Below are positions 15,949 to 24,421 of a stretch of 64,000 bases of DNA, piece by piece. Below the pieces are notes generated by a model. It was not told the origin of the DNA and made no database searches. It worked only from the letters and a program-made list of their open reading frames with translations. The position numbers and the translations under genes were made by a program. The stretch is from contig DVOM01000036.1 in NCBI GenBank assembly GCA_018713605.1, positions 1 through 64,000 on the forward strand. Reading direction: 5' to 3'. The DNA is from Scatacola_A faecigallinarum (GTDB lineage: Bacteria > Pseudomonadota > Alphaproteobacteria > RF32 > CAG-239). How positions within the stretch are numbered: position 1 is the first letter of the stretch; each line of letters opens with the position of its first letter.

Positions 15949-17506
15949 TAAAAATCAGGTTAAAAATGCGATATTACGCAAAAGTTTTTCAAGCTTTGTA
16001 TAGAAATGTTTTTATGAATTAAATCCTTCGGAGACATTTATAAAAGGCGCGTATATAGACTTATTATGCGATCAAATCCAAAATATGATAGAGGGAAAAA
16101 ATCAGAAACTGATAATCAATCTTCCCCCAAGATATTTAAAATCGGTTATATGTTCTATAGCTTTGCCCGCGTTTATTTTGGGGCATAATCCATCGACTAA
16201 AATTATGTGCATCAGCTATGGCGAGGAGTTGGCTTCCAAATTAGCGGCTGATTGTAAGAGCGTTATGGAGGCGGACTGGTATAAAGCGCTTTTTCCTGAG
16301 ACGAGAATCCGGACAGATAAAAAATCTGTTATGGATTTTGAAACGACAAAACACGGCGGACGGTTTGCAACGACAATTTCAGGAGCAGTCACAGGCCGCG
16401 GCGCAGACTGGATTATTATAGATGATCCGCTAAAACCGGCTGATGCCCTTTCAGACGTGGTTAGGGAAAAAATTAATGAACTCTATGGAAATACTGTCAG
16501 TTCCAGACTGAATGATAAAAATACCGGGAGAATACTTGTAGTCATGCAGCGTTTGCATGCGCATGATTTATCCGGTTTTTTGTTTGAGAACGATCCTGAT
16601 TTTAAGTCTATCGTCTTGCCGCTAATTGCTGAAAAAGATGAAAAATGGCAAATAAAAAATCGTATTACCAAAACGATAACGACATATGAGCGGAAAAAAG
16701 GAGAATTGCTGCATCCGGAACGCGAAGGCGAAAAAGTTGTAAACAGTTATCGCAATTCGATGAGCCCTTTTGTATTTTCTGCGCAGTATCAGCAGAATCC
16801 AATGCCTATCGGCAGCGGAATGATCAAACAGGAGTGGATGAAGTATTATCAAGCACTGCCATCAAGATTAGATAAAATTATTTTATCGTGGGATACAGCG
16901 GCTAAGGCTATGGAAAATAATGCTTATTCTGCCTGCGCGGTTGTCGGAATCGGAAATGAAAATGGTCAGAAATATTATCTGATAGAGGTGTTTCGCGGCA
17001 GACTTAATTTTCCTGAATTAACAAAAAAGGTTCAAGAAATGTCTGATAAATATGAAAGAATTGCGCAGGGGCGGACTATAACTTTGATTGAAGACGCCTC
17101 ATCCGGAACTTCTTTATATCAAACGTTGAAAGGCAGAATTGCAAGCCTGAAGTCTGTTTTTTGCAAAGGTTCTAAGGAGCAGCGCTTTAATATTGTCGCG
17201 TTAAAAACCGAGCAAGGGGACTTGTTGTTTCCGGGAAAATATGAATCCTGGTTCACAAATTTTGAAGATGAGTTCTTAACTTTTCCGAATTCTTTATTCA
17301 AGGATCAATGTGACGCATTGAGCCAAGCCCTGAATTATGGTTTGGAAAATTATAATCAGGTTTCGCAAAATATGCCGTTGGCCGCCCGCGTGGATACGAT
17401 GTGCGGTATGGGCGGTTATAATACCGGCATAGAGGAACTCTATAGCATGAATAATATACCATATAAATCTAATGGAGGCTATGCTTGGTGGAATGGTAAA
17501 TCTTAA
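15941..17506 (+). pseudogene. Terminase large subunit interrupted by an in-frame TAG
   Basis: The frame opens at ATG 15941, coupled to the upstream gene, reads 20 codons, meets TAG at 16001-16003, and continues in the same frame to 17506 (521 codons in all). The part after the stop matches the large terminase. It has the deviant Walker A LPPRYLKS, the Walker B WIIIDD, the nuclease aspartate in LSWDTAAKA and EDASSGTSLY. Residues just after the amber (KCFYELNPSETF) belong to the family N-terminus, so the stop is inside the gene. A restart at ATG 16085 would lose about 48 residues but keep the ATPase core. Either a decayed gene, suppression, or a sequence error. Confidence 0.82.
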
Positions 17507-17512
17507 GACGTT

Positions 17513-17845
17513 TTACTTGGCGATTATTTCAAAATTGTCAATCAGCTTTAGCAGAGATTCCTTTTGAGAATCAGTCATAAGGTTGAGTTTGCGGATGATT
17601 TTGTCTTTCACGTCCTGCTGCGATATATCTTCTTTCAAATCTTTGGTAATATCAATGTCCAAAGCGAAAAGCAGTTTGTACAGCGAGTAGGAGCGCGGAT
17701 TTTGCTTTTGATTCTCAATTAAGTTAATAGACGAATAATCCATACCGCTCAGCTCGGACAATTTTTCACTGGAAATTTTGCCGGCTAATCGTCTTTTTCG
17801 AATAGAATCGCTGATAAGCCTTAAAAACTCTTTTTCATTAAGCAT
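17513..17845 (-). CDS. XRE-family repressor-like protein
   Basis: 110 residues with an N-terminal HTH_3 domain: IRKRRLAGKISSEKLSELSGMDYSSINLIENQKQNPR. A helical C-terminus may serve dimerisation. GGGGTG precedes the start. It is convergent with the terminase (6 bases) and divergent from the DUF6150-like gene, with two inverted repeats in between that may be its operators. It is the best candidate for the element's repressor. Confidence 0.85.
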   Translation of the reverse strand: MLNEKEFLRLISDSIRKRRLAGKISSEKLSELSGMDYSSINLIENQKQNPRSYSLYKLLFALDIDITKDLKEDISQQDVKDKIIRKLNLMTDSQKESLLKLIDNFEIIAK

Positions 17846-17877
17846 GCTTCACCCCTTAAAAATATATTGGGATGATA

Positions 17878-17927
17878 CAATAGCTTTTTTGATAAAAGTA
17901 TTGCGATAAAACAATATAATTTTATTG
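17878..17927. promoter_or_regulatory. Two CAATA/TATTG inverted repeats
   Basis: CAATAGCTTTT and AAAAGTATTG (17878-17903), then CAATA and TATTG around TAATTT (17912-17927). They share half-sites and lie between the divergent XRE gene and the gene at 17967. Such spacing is typical of cooperative repressor binding. Confidence 0.5.
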
Positions 17928-17966
17928 ACTAAACAAAATAATTAAATCAACATAAGGAGAAAGAAA

Positions 17967-18260
17967 ATGGCGTTAGTTTACGTTACGGACATTGAATATC
18001 AGGCAGATATAAAAGTATTTGCCGTTAATGAGAGGTATCAGGCTGATTTATGTTTTTTCGAGGTTGATCGAGATTACAAGGCCAATACGGAGGCAAAATG
18101 GTTTTTTGAAGATAAGGACTATAAAGCGACGGTTAAAATATATTGGGTTGAACATGAGTATCAGGCAGATCTTAAAGTCTTCCGTGTTACGCAGGAACAC
18201 CTAGCCGGTTGGCAAAAGAGCCACCGTTTGATTACGAGATTGGGAAAATACACATATTAA
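17967..18260 (+). CDS. DUF6150-like repeat protein
   Basis: 97 residues built almost wholly of a repeat of about 11-12 residues of the form V-x-x-x-YQAD-h-K-h-F. It is seen five to seven times (IEYQADIKVFAV, ERYQADLCFFEV, RDYKANTEAKWF, KDYKATVKIYWV, HEYQADLKVFRV). Each unit probably makes a beta strand, giving a beta-sheet stack. AAGGAG precedes the start. The function of the family is unknown to me. It heads a co-directional run to 20770. Confidence 0.65.
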   Translation: MALVYVTDIEYQADIKVFAVNERYQADLCFFEVDRDYKANTEAKWFFEDKDYKATVKIYWVEHEYQADLKVFRVTQEHLAGWQKSHRLITRLGKYTY

Positions 18261-18272
18261 AGGAGATAAAAA

Positions 18273-18521
18273 ATGACAGAGGAAGTTAAAAAAGAAACCC
18301 CAAAAACAAAATTGCCCGGCTTGCCGCCGTTGGCTGCGTTTATTTATGCGGTTCTCATTTTTATTATGACCATGGGGTACCTTAAGGTATTTCTTATCAT
18401 GGGTTTAAGGATGAATCCTGATGAAGCCGGAATATTGTCATTTTTTGCGGGAGCCTTTTTTGCCTATATCGGCAACAAAGGAGTTAGAGCCATGTTTAAG
18501 TTGAGAGAACTGTTGAAATAA
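18273..18521 (+). CDS. Small membrane protein, holin-like in size
   Basis: 82 residues. A charged, proline-rich N-terminus is followed by two transmembrane helices (AAFIYAVLIFIMTMGYL and GILSFFAGAFFAYIG), ending in a basic tail. Size and topology recall phage holins or small island membrane proteins, but no family is recognised. GGAG precedes the ATG. Confidence 0.5.
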   Translation: MTEEVKKETPKTKLPGLPPLAAFIYAVLIFIMTMGYLKVFLIMGLRMNPDEAGILSFFAGAFFAYIGNKGVRAMFKLRELLK

Positions 18522-18533
18522 AGGATGCAGATT

Positions 18534-19346
18534 ATGGTTAGGATATTACGCGCGGCAACTTGGAACTTTGGCTACGGTTCTGTTGGTTCACCCAGCAAGA
18601 ATAACAAGACGAAAGTTCAAAAAGCCCTTGAATATCTGCGGAAAAATAATGTGGATATTGTTTTGGCGCAGGAAATTTTTGAACCAAGCGAGTTGCGGCG
18701 TCTTTATCCTAACCAGATTTATTCTGACATTCCCGTTTATAATCCGCAGGGGCAAGGATTATGGGGCGCGATGGATTTTTCGATCGATACACGCAATAAC
18801 AATAGCCGCCCTAAATGGGGAACGGCGATATTGGCTGCCGAGAATGTCAATTTGAACAAAATTGAGTTAAAATATAGCACGGCCTATCCGGGAAGCATGA
18901 CTGTTGCACAGATTGCAGGAATGGACATTGCCGTTATTTCCATGTATGGCAAAAATGTCTGCGATTATGATAAAGTAACGGCTTTTTCGTATCTGGCCAA
19001 TCTGCATCGCTGTTTATCCGATACTGCGCCGCTGCTGGACGGTTTTTCTTCTGCCAAAAGATTTATTATTGCCGGCGATTGGAATGCCGGGCCGCAATGG
19101 GATAAGGAGAAGTCGCGCAAGAATTTTAACTTTTTTGAGCGGTTAGCAACCTTTGATCTTAAGGATTGTTTGAGGCATTTTCCTGACGGCGGTTATGAAA
19201 CAACATTTAAACATAACGGGAATCGACAGATAGACTGGATGTTTGCCAGCCAGACGTTTACCGCCCATAATCCGCATGTTGATTATGCGGCGGAGATTGA
19301 GGATTTGTCTGATCATTACCCGATAATTGCGGAATTTGAGATATGA
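18534..19346 (+). CDS. Endonuclease/exonuclease/phosphatase (DNase I-fold) protein
   Basis: About 270 residues with the EEP fold: an N-terminal ATWNFGYG, DIVLAQEIFEP with the metal-binding glutamate, IAGDWNAGP with catalytic Asp/Asn, and the C-terminal SDHYPIIAEF with the catalytic Asp-His. It could cut DNA or a phosphodiester such as a sugar phosphate or phospholipid; the substrate cannot be told. No signal peptide. ATG 18534 has AAAGGA at proper spacing, unlike ATG 18525. Its stop overlaps the next ATG. Confidence 0.85.
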   Translation: MVRILRAATWNFGYGSVGSPSKNNKTKVQKALEYLRKNNVDIVLAQEIFEPSELRRLYPNQIYSDIPVYNPQGQGLWGAMDFSIDTRNNNSRPKWGTAILAAENVNLNKIELKYSTAYPGSMTVAQIAGMDIAVISMYGKNVCDYDKVTAFSYLANLHRCLSDTAPLLDGFSSAKRFIIAGDWNAGPQWDKEKSRKNFNFFERLATFDLKDCLRHFPDGGYETTFKHNGNRQIDWMFASQTFTAHNPHVDYAAEIEDLSDHYPIIAEFEI

Positions 19347-19774
19347 AAAAGGGTAATGTAATGTTTTGGAAATTCTTATTTTTAGGCTTTATTGTATGTT
19401 TTTCTGTTCAAGCACAGGAAAAAGCCAATAGTACCAGCGAACAAAATGATTATGGTATCTTTATTATCGGTGTTGCGATTTATTTACTTTTTAAAGCAGT
19501 GGGGGTTATCTGGCATTATCGCTGTCCGAAATGCAAAAAATGGTGGGTAATGCGACAGGAAAAGAAAGAACTGCTGAATACGGATGTTATGACCGAATCC
19601 AGAAAAGAAGAAATAAAAGACAATAACGGAAATGTGCTGCGGGTAGAGGAAGTAAAGGTTCCTGTATTGGTTCATCATTATGAAATTTGGCGAAAATGTA
19701 AGCATTGCGGACATCTTGTTAAGATTTTTGAAGACGAGAAGGAAGAAAAATATAACAGAACAACGCTTAAATAA
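19343..19774 (+). CDS. Membrane protein with split zinc ribbon
   Basis: 143 residues. A signal-like segment (residues 7-24, ending VQAQ) is followed by a second hydrophobic helix (GIFIIGVAIYLLFKAVGVIW). The C-terminal domain has CPKC near residue 61 and CKHCG near 119, which together would bind one zinc. It overlaps the upstream nuclease gene by 4 bases (ATGA). Function unknown; translational coupling suggests it works with the nuclease. Confidence 0.6.
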   Translation: MKKGNVMFWKFLFLGFIVCFSVQAQEKANSTSEQNDYGIFIIGVAIYLLFKAVGVIWHYRCPKCKKWWVMRQEKKELLNTDVMTESRKEEIKDNNGNVLRVEEVKVPVLVHHYEIWRKCKHCGHLVKIFEDEKEEKYNRTTLK

Positions 19775-19789
19775 TGAGAGGAAACAGAT

Positions 19790-20770
19790 ATGCGGAAAAT
19801 TAGTTGGCTGGCGATTTTGTTGATAGGCGGATGTACTCTGATAGTAGAACAGAGTAATCTTGTTTCCTTAAATGATTCTTCAGAATTCCGCCTTCTGAAT
19901 GAACAGGTATTCATACGCTCGTGCCGTCAGCTTAAGGAAGAAAGTTATGATATTTTCTATGCGGCGGAAAATCAAAAATGTCTGGAAGAGAATGCCAAGC
20001 AAATGCAAAAGCTGTCCGAACAGATTGAGCAGACGAATGATTTAATTAAGAAAGAGAAACTTCTTGATGATGTATTGGTAAGTTCTGAAAAGTTTGATGC
20101 CTGTAAAATATCTAAGGGGTTAACTGTTGCCGGTTTTGCTGAACAATCTAATGATAGCGCTGTTACATACTGGAAGCGTGATAAAATAATCGCTTATTTT
20201 ACCCAAGTCTATCAGATTTGTGAAAACGGAGAATATTTTGATAAGAATGACGGAAACCGTATTGTTGCGGATTATCAAACTGTGGCGCGGCAAAAAGAGA
20301 AAAATACGCCGAAGATAGAAAAATTTAAGGAATTAAAAAGCGAAATTTCCTCTCAAAATCAGATGAATAAAAAGATTGCGGCGCTTTTAGTCGAGGACAA
20401 TCCGATTATAAGAAAAATGCAACAGGCGGCTCCGGATTTTATGCGGGTAAAGGTTAATAAATGTCCGATTATCTTTTTTGTCCAGTTTCTTATAGAAGAT
20501 GCGGCAAAGTTTAATTCTGATTTTGCCTTTACTGACAACTATCAGTTTATGAAAAAAGGCGCAGACACGCTTGTTTTGACTGTCGGCGATATTGAATATA
20601 CTTTCCTGAAAAAAGGAAAAAACAGCGCGGATGTCATCGTTGTCAAAGATGTTGACCAATGGGGCAATCAAATAATCAATAAAAGCACTATTCTAAATAA
20701 CATTGATGTTTCCTCATCGTGCTGGGGGTATGTGAGACATCGAGGAAGAGCAAATTATAATTTCTATTAG
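19790..20770 (+). CDS. Predicted lipoprotein, unknown function
   Basis: 326 residues with a lipoprotein signal (SWLAILLIGGC, lipobox cysteine 15). A long helical, coiled-coil-like region follows (about residues 55-110, KQMQKLSEQIEQTNDLIKKEK), then a mixed alpha/beta C-terminus with several cysteines. No family recognised. It is the last gene of the co-directional run and ends with TAG. A surface or periplasmic role encoded by a mobile element (exclusion, lysogenic conversion) is possible but speculative. Confidence 0.6.
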   Translation: MRKISWLAILLIGGCTLIVEQSNLVSLNDSSEFRLLNEQVFIRSCRQLKEESYDIFYAAENQKCLEENAKQMQKLSEQIEQTNDLIKKEKLLDDVLVSSEKFDACKISKGLTVAGFAEQSNDSAVTYWKRDKIIAYFTQVYQICENGEYFDKNDGNRIVADYQTVARQKEKNTPKIEKFKELKSEISSQNQMNKKIAALLVEDNPIIRKMQQAAPDFMRVKVNKCPIIFFVQFLIEDAAKFNSDFAFTDNYQFMKKGADTLVLTVGDIEYTFLKKGKNSADVIVVKDVDQWGNQIINKSTILNNIDVSSSCWGYVRHRGRANYNFY

Positions 20771-21198
20771 TGCCTTCCCAAAAAGATATTTGGTGATAAA
20801 ATTTAATTTTATTACTGTGAAAACATATATGTTTTTTTGTAAATTAGAAACCTTATCAATTTATTGCAATATTAAACAGTTTTTTGTATTTATTTAATAA
20901 ATCCTGACAATCATCATCACAAATATCTGCATTTAGCTTTTTTTACTTCTAATTAATGTGTCTTTTGGCATCATGGATGATTTCTTTCTATGTTACAGTC
21001 TGTAATATAATTTCCATTGAATTTTTCTTCTAGGTATCCTTCTTGGGTAAATTTGGATCTAATAATATTTGAAATTTGACTAGAGGGCAAACAATATTGT
21101 TATAAACAATCCTCCATTTCTCTGAATATGCTCTCTTATTATAATCTTGTTTTCATATTATTAATTTAAAATACTTTCAAAACTAATTTTTTAACGTA
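20771..21198. other. AT-rich intergenic stretch without a visible gene
   Basis: About 430 bases of very AT-rich sequence. No reading frame with coding character, tRNA or convincing terminator is seen. It marks the change from the phage-like part to the more AT-rich defence-like part, so it may hold a junction between two acquisitions. Confidence 0.4.
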
Positions 21199-21246
21199 TT
21201 GACATTGAAATAAAAAACATATATTAATTTACCAAATAGGTAAATT
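21199..21246 (+). promoter_or_regulatory. higBA promoter with palindromic operator
   Basis: TTGACA at 21199-21204, a 17-base spacer and TATTAA at 21222-21227. The perfect palindrome AATTTACC-AAATA-GGTAAATT (21226-21246) overlaps the -10 and predicted start. This is the expected layout for autorepression by the HigA-type antitoxin. Confidence 0.7.
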
Positions 21247-21263
21247 TTAAGAGAATAACTATA

Positions 21264-21587
21264 GTGAAATTAATAATAGATAATGGACGCTTAATAAAGC
21301 AATTAAGCGATGAGAAGAACTCAAAAAAGGCTTTTGGGGAATTGTCTGACTCTGTATATAGGAGAATCCAATATCTAGAAGCAGCAGAAACTCTTGCAGA
21401 TGTTTCGCATCTTCCTCCTCATAGAAGACATGTATTGACGGGGAAATATAAAGGGTGCTTTGCAATTTGTGTTGACAAGCGGCTTAGAATAATTTTTAAG
21501 CCAAACGAGGATGGTAATAACGATATTTCAAATTTATCCAACATAAGAGAAGTATGCATAATTGCAATTGAGGACTATCATGACTGA
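21264..21587 (+). CDS. higB: HigB-type toxin (RelE superfamily)
   Basis: 107 residues, starting at GTG. The pattern SVYRRIQYLEAAETLADVSHLPPHRRHVLTGKYKGCFAICVDKRLRIIF is that of HigB/RelE ribosome-dependent mRNA endoribonucleases; basic residues Arg and Lys in RLRIIFK fit the active site. It precedes its antitoxin, the order typical of higBA. The stop overlaps the start region of the next gene (ATGACTGA), so the two are translationally coupled. Confidence 0.85.
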   Translation: MKLIIDNGRLIKQLSDEKNSKKAFGELSDSVYRRIQYLEAAETLADVSHLPPHRRHVLTGKYKGCFAICVDKRLRIIFKPNEDGNNDISNLSNIREVCIIAIEDYHD

Positions 21588-22710
21588 GATGGAAAAGAAA
21601 ATGAGCAACAACCCAAAAATTATATATGAAGGTATTCCATATTTTCATCCAGGACTGTTATTGAAGGAAATCTTGGAGGCTAGAGGTATTGAGCAAAAAG
21701 ATTTTGCACAAAGAACGGGATTTACAGAAAAACATATATCCTATGTATTAACCGGTAAATCAGATATTACTCCATCTTTTGCTGAAAAATTGGCGATAAC
21801 CTTAGAAGAATCTGCTAATACGTGGATGAATTTGCAGTCTAAATTTGATGTAATAAAAAAAGAAGTCGAGTTAGCGGAAGAATTAAAAGATCATGTTAAA
21901 TTGCTTAAAGATTTTCCTATCAAGGATATGGTAAAGAATAGGTTAATTGCTCCAGTAAAAGAGCCATGGAAACAAGTAAGAGAGCTTATGTCGTTTTTTG
22001 CTGTGGGAGACATAACAAAACTAAAACAATTTTCAATTAACAACTACTCTGTTAGATATAGGGCATTAAATACAGGCGAAACATCCGAAGCTAAAGCTGT
22101 TCTATTTAGATGGGGAGAGAAGATTGCTATTGGACGAGAAACTCCACCACCCTATAAAAAAGAACTATTAGAACAGGCTGTAATAAATATTCGGAATAAC
22201 ATGTTATTATCTTTCGCAGACGCCTTAGAGTATATAAAAGAAGAACTTAAAAAAGCAGGTGTTATATTCATATTTACCCCAAAAATTAGCAATGCACCTG
22301 CTTCCGGATATAGTTATAGGTATAAAAGTAATCCTGTTATTCTTATAACCTACCGAAATCGGCAAATTGATACTTTTTGGTTTTCTTTATTCCATGAAAT
22401 ATATCATATATTAAATGGTGATCTTGATATGGAAGAAAGTAAAGAAATGGAAATTGCTGCAAATAAGTATGCAAAAAATACTATTATTCCTTTAAAAGAT
22501 TGGGTTCTTTTCTGGGCTGGCAATTCCAGGAATATTACAGAAGAAAAGATATTAACTTTATCGTCTAAGTTTAATGTTCCTAAAGCAAGTATTATAGGAC
22601 GGCTTCAGGTGGAAAAATTTATTAAACAATGTGATTTTTTATACTTAAAAGAAAAAATGGATATTAAAACATTTGATGGAATAATATTTGAAGAGGAGAA
22701 TATTTTATGA
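21580..22710 (+). CDS. higA: HigA antitoxin fused to an ImmA/IrrE metallopeptidase domain
   Basis: 376 residues. An XRE HTH of HigA type lies near residues 25-90 (HPGLLLKEILEARGIEQKDFAQRTGFTEKHISYVLTGK). A linker follows, then a COG2856-type metallopeptidase domain with the zinc motif HEIYH (FSLFHEIYHILNG). Such fusions neutralise HigB, and the protease part may sense stress or control turnover. ATG 21580 is favoured because it overlaps the toxin stop; ATG 21589 or 21601 are possible. Its stop overlaps the beta family gene (ATGA), giving a three-gene operon. Confidence 0.88.
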   Translation: MTEMEKKMSNNPKIIYEGIPYFHPGLLLKEILEARGIEQKDFAQRTGFTEKHISYVLTGKSDITPSFAEKLAITLEESANTWMNLQSKFDVIKKEVELAEELKDHVKLLKDFPIKDMVKNRLIAPVKEPWKQVRELMSFFAVGDITKLKQFSINNYSVRYRALNTGETSEAKAVLFRWGEKIAIGRETPPPYKKELLEQAVINIRNNMLLSFADALEYIKEELKKAGVIFIFTPKISNAPASGYSYRYKSNPVILITYRNRQIDTFWFSLFHEIYHILNGDLDMEESKEMEIAANKYAKNTIIPLKDWVLFWAGNSRNITEEKILTLSSKFNVPKASIIGRLQVEKFIKQCDFLYLKEKMDIKTFDGIIFEEENIL

Positions 22711-23858
22711 CAGAATATGTTTTTTACTATCCAATTTTAAAATGGAAGCAAGGAGAATACAAAGCTCTTCATAGTCTAAACCCACAAATAAAAGATCGTA
22801 TTTGTCCAATTATTGAGATAACACCTATAGGTTATGATCCTGAAAGTAAAGAAAATAGAATAACAATAGATGAACATATAAAAGACATTGGTATAAGGCT
22901 GCGAAAATATTGGGAAGATAGAACATCTTTTATTGATACTATAAAATTAGATGCACCAGAAGAACAAAAACCTGCATATGTAAATAAAATTTTTGATAAT
23001 TGTTTTAATTCTTTTTGCAGAGTTATTCCAGTTGTTCACTTGAAAGATAGTGATCAATTATTGAAAACATATAAAGAAATCATAAAAAAACATAGATATG
23101 GCTGTATGCTAAGGGTAAATATGAATGAAATTGCGGATGATATAGCAGATAAAGTGAGAGCAATTTTAGAGAAACTTGATACTAATGCTACAGAAACATA
23201 CTTATTAGCTGATTTTGATGTTATCAAAATTGGTGACGATGAAGTTTATGATATTTATTCTGAGCAATTATGCAAAATATTTAATATTTTTGATTGGCAT
23301 ACAACAATAATTGCAGGATCCTCTTTCCCAGAAGAAATGACAGATGGAACTCTCAATAATAGATATGAGTGGAATTTATATGACAATTTTCTGAAGAAGT
23401 TTGCGATAACATCTAAAGAACCTAAATTTTCTGATTATTATATTTTAAATCCTGAGCATTCTTTTCCTCATGATGGAAAAATAATTAAGCCGAAAGCTAA
23501 ATTACGTTATACCACAAATAATGGATGGTATTTTAATAAAATTCCTCCAAAATCAAAAAGAAATAAAGATATAGATGAAGTGGGTAAAGAATTAACAGAA
23601 GGAGAAAAATATAAATTTCTGTGTAAAGATTTAATAGCTAACTCTATTTTTAGAGGACCCTCATTTTCAAAAGGTGATGAATACATATATAAACAAGCAA
23701 CAGATCCAAAAGCTAAAGGAGGAAATGCATCAATCTGGGTGGAAGCTTCTACTAATCAACACCTTACCAAGGTCGTAAATGATTTGTCCAAGCTTCTCGG
23801 TTTTTCATTGCGTTGCGAACAAGGTCTTTTAGGTCTTTTAGAGAGAACTCTTGAGTAA
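22707..23858 (+). CDS. Beta family protein
   Basis: 383 residues, matching the beta protein family (pfam14350) at the N-terminus: YYPILKWKQGEYKALHSL ... ICPIIEITPIGYD. The function is not established; members are found on prophages and defence islands. It is third in the HigBA operon through an ATGA overlap. Its last 95 bases overlap, tail to tail, the 3' end of the sce7726 gene on the other strand, a long convergent overlap. Strongly AT-rich codon use marks it as acquired. Confidence 0.8.
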   Translation: MTEYVFYYPILKWKQGEYKALHSLNPQIKDRICPIIEITPIGYDPESKENRITIDEHIKDIGIRLRKYWEDRTSFIDTIKLDAPEEQKPAYVNKIFDNCFNSFCRVIPVVHLKDSDQLLKTYKEIIKKHRYGCMLRVNMNEIADDIADKVRAILEKLDTNATETYLLADFDVIKIGDDEVYDIYSEQLCKIFNIFDWHTTIIAGSSFPEEMTDGTLNNRYEWNLYDNFLKKFAITSKEPKFSDYYILNPEHSFPHDGKIIKPKAKLRYTTNNGWYFNKIPPKSKRNKDIDEVGKELTEGEKYKFLCKDLIANSIFRGPSFSKGDEYIYKQATDPKAKGGNASIWVEASTNQHLTKVVNDLSKLLGFSLRCEQGLLGLLERTLE

Positions 23859-24363
23859 GACGTGTATAAAGTTCTTCTTTGTTTTTACGTAATTCTTTGG
23901 ATGGGATCCCTTTAGAATGAAGCAAATTTATAACCTCATCTTTCCACAAAAGCTGTACTAGTGAATGAGAATCAACATTCTTATTTAGTTTACCTTTTCT
24001 ATATTGTTTAAATTTTATAGTTCTGTTTTTTGTGTGTTTAACAAGTTGTATTTCCCACCAATCAGGTATTATTTCTAAAGCCTTTTGAAGATGATTTTCT
24101 CCAACTACTAGTGTAGCTTTATCCAAAATTTTACTATAAACTTTTTCTTGATAAGGTAATCTATCTAGAGTATCCGCTTCGCTTTTTATTTCGTATCCAT
24201 GAAGAGATCCATTTACAACAGCAATATCAACTCTGCATGCTCCCTGTAATAATCCTAATTCATTGAGCACAATAGTATCAAAAGCATCTTCATGTTTTTT
24301 CAGAATATTATTATACAGACTCTTCCTTATATCTGAATCTTTAAGTAAATCGCGATTCATCAA
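23764..24363 (-). CDS. sce7726 family protein (nuclease-like)
   Basis: 199 residues matching the sce7726 family: N-terminal LLKDSDIRKSLYNNI, then CRVDIAVVNGSLHGYEIKSEADTLDRLPYQEKVYSKILDKATLVVG. The D-x-n-E-x-K arrangement (DIAVVN ... YEIKSE) is that of a PD-(D/E)xK nuclease core. The C-terminal part is basic and helical (LRKNKEELYTRLTQEF). Members sit beside beta-like proteins in other genomes, as here. A defence role is inferred from neighbourhood only. Confidence 0.8.
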   Translation of the reverse strand: MMNRDLLKDSDIRKSLYNNILKKHEDAFDTIVLNELGLLQGACRVDIAVVNGSLHGYEIKSEADTLDRLPYQEKVYSKILDKATLVVGENHLQKALEIIPDWWEIQLVKHTKNRTIKFKQYRKGKLNKNVDSHSLVQLLWKDEVINLLHSKGIPSKELRKNKEELYTRLTQEFSLKDLKDLVRNAMKNREAWTNHLRPW

Positions 24364-24421
24364 TTAAAGCCCCAAGCATTTAAAAGTTAAAATTTAGTTA
24401 ACAAATTATATTTTATATAGT

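Noticed and set aside
15941..17506. Reassigned genetic code (TAG as glutamine) in the island or host
   Set aside because: TAG ends the prepilin peptidase, nitroreductase-like, rpmH and island lipoprotein genes properly, and no other island gene has an internal TAG.
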